Source: Paraburkholderia youngii
Lineage (GTDB): Bacteria; Pseudomonadota; Gammaproteobacteria; Burkholderiales; Burkholderiaceae
Direction of reading: 5' to 3'
DNA length: 64,000 nt
Assembly (NCBI RefSeq): GCF_013366925.1
Contig: NZ_JAALDK010000002.1
Coordinates: 1,488,001-1,552,000 of the forward strand
In this document: one piece after another, positions 58,833 through 64,000 of the stretch
Numbering within the stretch: the first letter of the stretch is position 1
How the letters are laid out: each line of letters starts with the position of its first letter
The notes under the pieces: generated by a model
What the model was told of the DNA's origin: nothing
Databases searched by the model: none
What the model saw: the letters and a program-made list of their open reading frames with translations, nothing else
Program-made: the position numbers and the translations under genes

Positions 58833-59951
58833 TCAGTTTCGTCGCGCGCTCGCGTTGCCGCTGTGCTTGAGCGTCGGATCGATCAACGAAGCCTTGACGT
58901 CCACCGAAGACGCTTGCCCGAGCTTCGCGTAGCCGCCCTTGAGCCATTCGTCGGCGACTTCACGGCCACGCTCGAACAGCGTGCTGAGCAATGACCAGGA
59001 CGTGCTGCTCTTCGACACGAATCCGAACTTCGCCAGAAATTCGTCGTCGCGAATCAGGTGAAACCTGACGGGCTTGTAGCGGCTCTTGCTCGCCGCTTCC
59101 TCGCCGACCGAATCGAGCACGTGGTTGACCGCTTCGATCGCGTTGATCTCCAGCACCACGGACGCGTTGAAACCGATTTCATTGAGCCGTTCGAGAATGC
59201 CGCGCGCATCTTTGGGCGGCATATCGTGGCGCACGAACGGATTCGCGAGCACGAGAATCAGGTCCTGGGCGTGCTCGATCAACGGCGCCAAAGGCGGGTT
59301 GCCCAGATAACCACCATCCCAGTACGGTATGCCGTCCACGCTGACGGTGCGAAACTCGTTCGGGAGGCATGCGGAAGCGCGCAATACGTCAATCGAAATA
59401 GCGGGGCGGGTGAAGATTGCGCGTTGGTTGGTTCGTACGTCGGTTGCGCAAATGAATAGTTGCGGGCCGTCGCGCGTCGTATTGAGCGCGGCGAGATCGT
59501 GCTCGGGGAGCGCGGAACGGATCACCGGCCCGAGCGGATCGCGGTAGAACGGATTGCCATAAGGCGAAGCGACGAGTCCGACGGCCTCCAGCATGATGGC
59601 GGCGGGATTCCAGTCGATATTCCAGCCGCCGAATGGGCCAGGTTCGGAAAAGCCGAGGAGCGCGTTGCCCGCCAGCGCGCCGGCGCGCGATACCGCTTCC
59701 CAAAACGCGCGCAGCATGTCGCGTGCTTTCGTTGCCCCGCTGGTTGCGAGACCCGCCGCGCACAGCGTCGCATTGATGCCGCCCGCGCTCGCGCCGCTGA
59801 TTGCCGCGATATCGAGTGGCATTGCCTGCGACGAAGCCTCCAGCAGACGGTCGAGCACACCCCACGTGAACGCGCCGTGCGAACCGCCGCCTTGCAGGGC
59901 AAACGCGACCTTGGGGCCCTTGTGCCGCGTCGAGTTCCGAGGTTCCTCCAT
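58833..59951 (-). CDS. Patatin-like phospholipase
   Basis: A 372-residue protein started at 59951 (MEEPRNSTRHKGPK), where AAGGAG lies 8 bases upstream; a start at 60008 is possible. The patatin oxyanion motif is ALQGGGSHGAFTWG (about 18-31), the nucleophile Ser about 55 is in ISGASAGG, and the catalytic Asp about 212 is in YWDGGYLG. This gives the Ser-Asp dyad of patatin-like lipid acyl hydrolases. No signal peptide is seen, so it is probably cytosolic or membrane-peripheral. Substrate unknown. Confidence 0.9.
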   Translation of the reverse strand: MEEPRNSTRHKGPKVAFALQGGGSHGAFTWGVLDRLLEASSQAMPLDIAAISGASAGGINATLCAAGLATSGATKARDMLRAFWEAVSRAGALAGNALLGFSEPGPFGGWNIDWNPAAIMLEAVGLVASPYGNPFYRDPLGPVIRSALPEHDLAALNTTRDGPQLFICATDVRTNQRAIFTRPAISIDVLRASACLPNEFRTVSVDGIPYWDGGYLGNPPLAPLIEHAQDLILVLANPFVRHDMPPKDARGILERLNEIGFNASVVLEINAIEAVNHVLDSVGEEAASKSRYKPVRFHLIRDDEFLAKFGFVSKSSTSWSLLSTLFERGREVADEWLKGGYAKLGQASSVDVKASLIDPTLKHSGNASARRN

Positions 59952-60252
59952 CGTCACGGCTCCTTCGCGTCTTGATCGCGTTCCGGCAATCTTACCCGTA
60001 AGTGTCACGCGTTTGGTCTAGCCTCGCCAGACGCGGCTGCGGGTTTGTCTCGGTTAAACCGCCGCCCGGCAGCAGGTACAGTGTGAGGCGATTTGCGGCG
60101 GGCCGGGGCCCAAACCTCGGCCGATCGATACTATTAATAGTCGCAAGTGACATATCCGATAAAAAACGGGCCATGAGAGAGAAGTTGAATGACATAAGCC
60201 AGCGTGCCAGGGCGGCATCGCGGGCTCACCGCGCTTGTCCGGGGGCGCCTCG
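59952..60252. promoter_or_regulatory. Divergent intergenic region, patatin / hybrid kinase
   Basis: These 301 bases lie between the two divergent genes. An AT-rich patch at about 60125-60170 (containing TACTATTAATAG) is the likely promoter zone for the kinase. A short open frame at 60002-60256 has no supporting features. No repeat or known operator is recognised. Confidence 0.4.
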
Positions 60253-62289
60253 ATGAAACGGGATTTCGACCAGGATTGCCGAGGCGCGATCACGCTAAAT
60301 GGGCTGGCGCGCAGGTTGGGGCGTACCCGTGAGCAGGTGATGCAGCGCTGGATCGCCGAGACTTCGGAGCAGGGCGCGCACCCCGGTGCGGACGGCGGGC
60401 AGGGACTGACTGCCTGTTTCGCCTACATGCTGGCCGAGGTATGCGCTTCCTTGCTGGTCGCCGACAGCGACGCGTCTTTAACCGATCACGTAGGTATCGC
60501 GCAGCCCGGCAGGTTCTGGCCGGACGACTGGCGGGTCACGGATCTGTTTCGCAACATGGATCTGATGCAGCGCTTTCTGAAGCACGAGATCCGCGCGTAT
60601 TTCGGTCCCGTTGCCGCATCCGTCGACGTTCACATGCGGGCGCACGACGTTGTCGAGCGCACCTTTCGCGCGATGATCGAAAACGCGATCGAGGCGTACA
60701 TGCAACGTCAGGCGGGCGAGGTGGCGGCGGCACAGGACAGCCTGCGCACGGCGCTGACCGCGCTGAAGCTCACGGAGGAGCGGCTGCGTGTCGCGACGAG
60801 CGCGGCCGGCATCGGCATCTTCGAGTGGTGTGGCGCGTCGCGACAAGGCGTGTGGGAAAACCGCCGGATGTACGAAATCACCGGGCAGCCCGAGGACAGG
60901 GGCCCGTTGACGGAAACCGAGTTCATGACGTCGGTCGTTCATTCGGACGATGTCGAACTGCTGCGAAGCCATTTCCAGGCCCGGCGGGTCTCCGGCGAAC
61001 CGGTGCATGTCGCGTTCCGGCTGCACCGCATAACCGACCGTGCGCTGAGGACCGTCGAAATGTTCGGGTATCTGCGACCGCCGATTCATCAGGACGATTA
61101 CACGTTCATCGGCAGCTTGTGCGACGTGACGGAGCGGGCCGACGCGGAGGCGAAACTGCGCGACGCCGATCGCCGCAAGGACATCTTTCTGGCCACGCTC
61201 GCGCACGAGCTGCGCAATCCGTTGGCGCCCGTGCGCAACGCCGCGCATCTACTGGGTCACAGCGCGGGAGCCGATCCCGCCAAACGCGAGTGGCTGCGCA
61301 ATGTGATCGAACGCCAGACCGGTCACCTGTCGCATCTGATCGACGACCTGCTCGATGTATCGAGAATCACCACCGGCAAGATCGAGTTGAAGCGCGAGGT
61401 CTTCGATATCAGGCTGGCACTCGACCACGCTCTCGAGATCACGATGCCGGCTGCGTCGCAGCGGCATCACGACATCGTGCGTCTGCCGCTGGAGCACCCG
61501 GTGTACGTGCACGGCGACCCGGCGCGGATCACCCAGACATTTTCGAATCTGCTCGATAACGCGATCAAATACACCGACGAGGGTGGGCGGATTGTCGTAT
61601 GCGCAACGCTCGTCGGGCAGGAAGTCTCCGTGACGGTGTCGGACACGGGCACAGGTATTTCGGACGACGCACTGCCTCACGTGTTCGATCTGTTCGTACA
61701 GGGTTCCTGCCACGGCGAGCCGTCGAGGGGCGGTCTTGGGATCGGGCTGTCGGTGTGCAAGACGCTGACCGAAATGCACGGCGGGACCATTGCCGCGAGG
61801 AGCGCAGGCAAGAACAGAGGCAGTGAATTCGAAATACGTCTACCCGTTTGCCAGGGCCGCGATCAGGACGCGAAGGACGGTGCCGAAGCCGGTCTGCCGG
61901 CGTCCGACCGTCTGCGGGTTCTGATCGTCGACGATAACAGCGATGCCGCTGTGTCGCTCGCCATGATTCTCGACGCGCACGATGTGCGCACCGCGCACAG
62001 CGGTGAAGAGGCGCTTCAGATAGCCGCTGCGTTCGAGCCGCAGATCGTGTTCCTCGATCTTGGGCTGCCGGGAATCAGCGGCTATGAGGTTGCGCGTCGG
62101 CTGAGGGAACATCAGGCGGCCGGCAAGCGCGTTGAAATCGTCGCCGTGTCGGGATACGGACACCCTGAGGACGTGGCTCACTCAGCGGAGGCGGGGTGTG
62201 ATACGCATCTGGTCAAACCCGTCGATATCGAGGAACTGCTCGCGATCATCAGGCGGATGACCGGCGAAAAACGTAAACGCGAGCCGTGA
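60253..62289 (+). CDS. Hybrid sensor histidine kinase with receiver domain
   Basis: A 678-residue protein from the ATG at 60253; a TTG at 60235 is an alternative. Residues about 5-155 form a helical N-terminal domain (NGLARRLGRTREQVMQRWIA) that recalls RsbRD-type sensor domains, a weak call. A PAS domain lies at about 178-300. HisKA follows with His about 318 in LAHELRNPLAPVR. HATPase boxes are at NLLDNAIKYTDE, DTGTGISDD and GGLGIGLSVCK. The receiver (about 550-670) has acceptor Asp about 602 in VFLDLGLPGISGY. It is related in layout to the kinase at 21924 and also lacks an adjacent regulator. Confidence 0.9.
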   Translation: MKRDFDQDCRGAITLNGLARRLGRTREQVMQRWIAETSEQGAHPGADGGQGLTACFAYMLAEVCASLLVADSDASLTDHVGIAQPGRFWPDDWRVTDLFRNMDLMQRFLKHEIRAYFGPVAASVDVHMRAHDVVERTFRAMIENAIEAYMQRQAGEVAAAQDSLRTALTALKLTEERLRVATSAAGIGIFEWCGASRQGVWENRRMYEITGQPEDRGPLTETEFMTSVVHSDDVELLRSHFQARRVSGEPVHVAFRLHRITDRALRTVEMFGYLRPPIHQDDYTFIGSLCDVTERADAEAKLRDADRRKDIFLATLAHELRNPLAPVRNAAHLLGHSAGADPAKREWLRNVIERQTGHLSHLIDDLLDVSRITTGKIELKREVFDIRLALDHALEITMPAASQRHHDIVRLPLEHPVYVHGDPARITQTFSNLLDNAIKYTDEGGRIVVCATLVGQEVSVTVSDTGTGISDDALPHVFDLFVQGSCHGEPSRGGLGIGLSVCKTLTEMHGGTIAARSAGKNRGSEFEIRLPVCQGRDQDAKDGAEAGLPASDRLRVLIVDDNSDAAVSLAMILDAHDVRTAHSGEEALQIAAAFEPQIVFLDLGLPGISGYEVARRLREHQAAGKRVEIVAVSGYGHPEDVAHSAEAGCDTHLVKPVDIEELLAIIRRMTGEKRKREP

Positions 62290-62356
62290 CCCGCCGTCAG
62301 TACCCCATTTCCAATCTGCGACAATAGCCCCGATTCCCGTCCAGGCCGATCGTGAA

Positions 62357-63322
62357 ATGGAACTCAGACAACTACGCTATTTCCTCAGCGTCGTCGAACA
62401 CGGCAGCATGGGGAAGGCCGCGCTCGAACTCGGCGTCGTCACTTCCGCGCTGAGTCAGCAGATCAGCCGCCTCGAAGGCGAACTGTCGACGCGCCTTTTG
62501 CAGCGCACCTCCAGCGGCGTCGTGCCGACCGATGCCGGTCTCGCGTTCTGGCGTCAGGCGCAACTCGCGCTGCGTCATATCGACGACGCGGCGCTCGCCG
62601 CGCGCGCTGCCCGGCTCTCGGGCCACGTCAGCGTCGGCATGGCGCCCAGCACCGCCAGCGTGCTCGGGGTGCCGTTCATGCAGGCCATGCGCGCGCGCTA
62701 TCCCGACGTGCGGCTGCGCATCGTCGAAAGCCTGTCCGGCTATCTCGCGTCGATGCTGAGCGCACGCCAGATCGATCTTGCCGTGCTGTTTCGCCCGGAG
62801 CCCGCGCAGCGCTGGAGCGTCGTGTCGCTGCTCGACGAGCGGCTGTTCGTGATCGGCCGGCACGAGCTCGAAGGCATGCCGTCGGGCGCGAGCGTGCGTC
62901 TCGGGCAACTCGGCAAGCTTCCCCTCGTTCTTCCGAGCGGCGCGCACGGCCTGCGCTCGCTGCTGTCCGCCGCGTTCAAGCGGGCCAAATATGAACCGAA
63001 CATCGCGGCCGAAGTAGACGGCCTCGCTCTGCTGATGGACGTCGTGCGCACGGGCATCGCCGCGACCATCCAGCCCGGCGCCGCACTCGCGCGGCCGGAG
63101 AACGCGGTGCTGGCTAGCGTGCCCGTGTCCGAAAGCTTCGCCGTGCGGCCCAATATGATCGCGAGCATCTCCGACGACGAGCTTTCACCTGCGGGGCTCG
63201 CCGCGCGCGTGGTGCTCGCCGACGTCGCGCGCGAACTGGTGCGCGAAGGCCGCTGGCCCGGCGCGCGCCTGCGTCAGTCGGAGGGCTTCACAAAAACTGA
63301 AGGCCTGTTGACGGCCCGCTGA
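62357..63322 (+). CDS. LysR-family regulator, TcuR-like
   Basis: A 321-residue LysR regulator. The helix-turn-helix covers residues about 1-60 (MELRQLRYFLSVVEHGSMGK, then VTSALSQQISRLEGELS). The effector domain begins near 90 (GHVSVGMAPSTASVLGVPFM). It is transcribed in the same direction as, and 52 bases upstream of, a tricarballylate dehydrogenase gene. It has the position of TcuR, which controls tricarballylate use in enterobacteria, although there it is divergent. The TcuR assignment rests on context. Confidence 0.82.
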   Translation: MELRQLRYFLSVVEHGSMGKAALELGVVTSALSQQISRLEGELSTRLLQRTSSGVVPTDAGLAFWRQAQLALRHIDDAALAARAARLSGHVSVGMAPSTASVLGVPFMQAMRARYPDVRLRIVESLSGYLASMLSARQIDLAVLFRPEPAQRWSVVSLLDERLFVIGRHELEGMPSGASVRLGQLGKLPLVLPSGAHGLRSLLSAAFKRAKYEPNIAAEVDGLALLMDVVRTGIAATIQPGAALARPENAVLASVPVSESFAVRPNMIASISDDELSPAGLAARVVLADVARELVREGRWPGARLRQSEGFTKTEGLLTAR

Positions 63323-63374
63323 TGGCGGAGGACGAGCGCGACCTTTAGAGTGCGTCCGAAAGGAGGCCCACAAG

Positions 63375-64000
63375 ATGGTCGACGTACTCGTAATCGGAGG
63401 AGGCAATGCGGCGCTCTGCGCGGCATTGATGGCGCGCGAAGCCGGCGCGTCGGTTGTGCTTCTCGAATCGGCGCCGCGCGAATGGCGCGGCGGCAATTCC
63501 CAACACACCCGCAATTTGCGCTGCATGCACGACGCGCCGCAGGACGTGCTCGTCGATGCCTATCCGGAAGAAGAATTCTGGCAAGACCTGCTGAAGGTCA
63601 CCGGCGGCATCACGAATGAGCATCTCGCGCGTCTGACGATTCGCGCGTCGTCGTCGTGCCGGCCCTGGATGCAAAAGCACGGCGTGCGCTTTCAGCCGCC
63701 GCTGTCGGGCGCGCTGCATGTGGCGCGCACCAACGCGTTTTTCATGGGTGGCGGCAAGGCGCTCGTGAATGCGTATTACCGCAGTGCCGAGGCGCTGGGC
63801 GTCGAGATTCGCTATGACACGCCGGTCGATTCGCTGGAACTGGACGGCGGCCGTTTCGTCGCGGCCAGGAGTGGCAGCCAGCGCTTCGAGGCGCGCGCCT
63901 GCGTGCTGGCGGCGGGCGGCTTCGAATCGAACCGCGAATGGCTGCGCGAGGCCTGGGGGCAAAACGAGCGCGGCGAATGGCCCGCCGACAACTTCCTGAT
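63375..64000 (+). CDS. tcuA: FAD-dependent tricarballylate dehydrogenase (3' truncated by window edge)
   Basis: The first 208 residues of a TcuA-type flavoprotein, starting at 63375 with a strong AAAGGAGG. The dinucleotide-binding motif VIGGGNAALCAALMAREAGA is at about 6-25. NSQHTRNLRCMHDA, VTGGITNEHLARLTIRAS and WMQKHGVRFQPPL are typical of tricarballylate dehydrogenases, and VLAAGGFESNREWLR is the second FAD motif. TcuA oxidises tricarballylate to cis-aconitate, passing electrons to TcuB. The gene runs off the right edge. Confidence 0.85.
   Translation, partial: MVDVLVIGGGNAALCAALMAREAGASVVLLESAPREWRGGNSQHTRNLRCMHDAPQDVLVDAYPEEEFWQDLLKVTGGITNEHLARLTIRASSSCRPWMQKHGVRFQPPLSGALHVARTNAFFMGGGKALVNAYYRSAEALGVEIRYDTPVDSLELDGGRFVAARSGSQRFEARACVLAAGGFESNREWLREAWGQNERGEWPADNFL

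Noticed and set aside
60002..60256. Possible small gene in the patatin/kinase gap
   Set aside because: No ribosome site, no family likeness and it overlaps the kinase start region.
1..64000. Insertion sequences, prophage, integrative element or CRISPR array
   Set aside because: No transposase, integrase or phage genes and no regularly spaced repeats were found; islands here have no visible mobility genes.

Overview
This window reads as a piece of a Burkholderiales chromosome, most likely Paraburkholderia, Caballeronia or Burkholderia. The evidence is high GC with G/C-ending codons, a lipoyl synthase end, KfrA-like, TcuA/TcuR, HPPD/AroP/TyrB and DUF1330 genes typical of that order, and dense FadR-type and LysR regulators. 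No tRNA, rRNA, transposase, integrase, phage gene or CRISPR array was seen. Both ends cut genes (lipA on the left, a tcuA-like gene on the right).

Region 1 (1-1.9 kb): the lipA 3' end and a KfrA-like coiled-coil DNA-binding protein. Region 2 (1.9-15.2 kb): a catabolic island. A minus-strand operon (PF06684 protein, a decayed hydrolase/reductase fusion, luciferase-like monooxygenase, aldehyde dehydrogenase) faces plus-strand genes for a DUF1330 protein, a FadR-type regulator, an alpha/beta hydrolase, a flavin reductase, a polyamine-type ABC importer, a second FadR-type regulator and a succinate-semialdehyde dehydrogenase. The enzyme set matches, step for step, the trigonelline (N-methylnicotinate) ring-opening route (TgnA-E logic). 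Five copies of a 12-bp palindrome, ATGGYATNCCAT, lie in its control regions. Region 3 (15.3-21.9 kb): a LysR regulator followed by an acidic amino acid/dicarboxylate symporter, a tandem Asp/Glu racemase, aspartase and periplasmic asparaginase. Together these would turn Asn and D/L-Asp into fumarate.

Region 4 (21.9-32.3 kb): signalling and transport. It holds an orphan hybrid histidine kinase, a SulP transporter with STAS and cyclic-nucleotide-binding domains divergent from a SAM-domain adenylate cyclase/ATPase, a small membrane protein and a methyltransferase.

Region 5 (32.2-54.0 kb) is the most novel part: two divergent operons that look like one uncharacterised biosynthetic locus. The minus operon encodes a Coq4-like protein, an acyl carrier protein, a UbiA-like membrane prenyltransferase, an acyl-thioester reductase, a nucleotidyltransferase-like protein, a PEP-synthase/rifampin-phosphotransferase-like enzyme, a membrane desaturase, a fatty acyl-AMP ligase and a complete RND tripartite exporter. 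The plus operon encodes a beta-RFAP-synthase-like GHMP protein, a B12-type radical SAM enzyme, a tryptophanase-like PLP lyase and a thymidylate-kinase-like protein. Their shared 524-bp control region carries two homologous, coding-like elements, one pointing into each operon.

Region 6 (54.1-64 kb): an Lrp regulator with HPPD, an aromatic amino acid permease and an aromatic aminotransferase (tyrosine/phenylalanine catabolism); a patatin-like lipase; a second orphan hybrid kinase; and the start of a tricarballylate-use locus.
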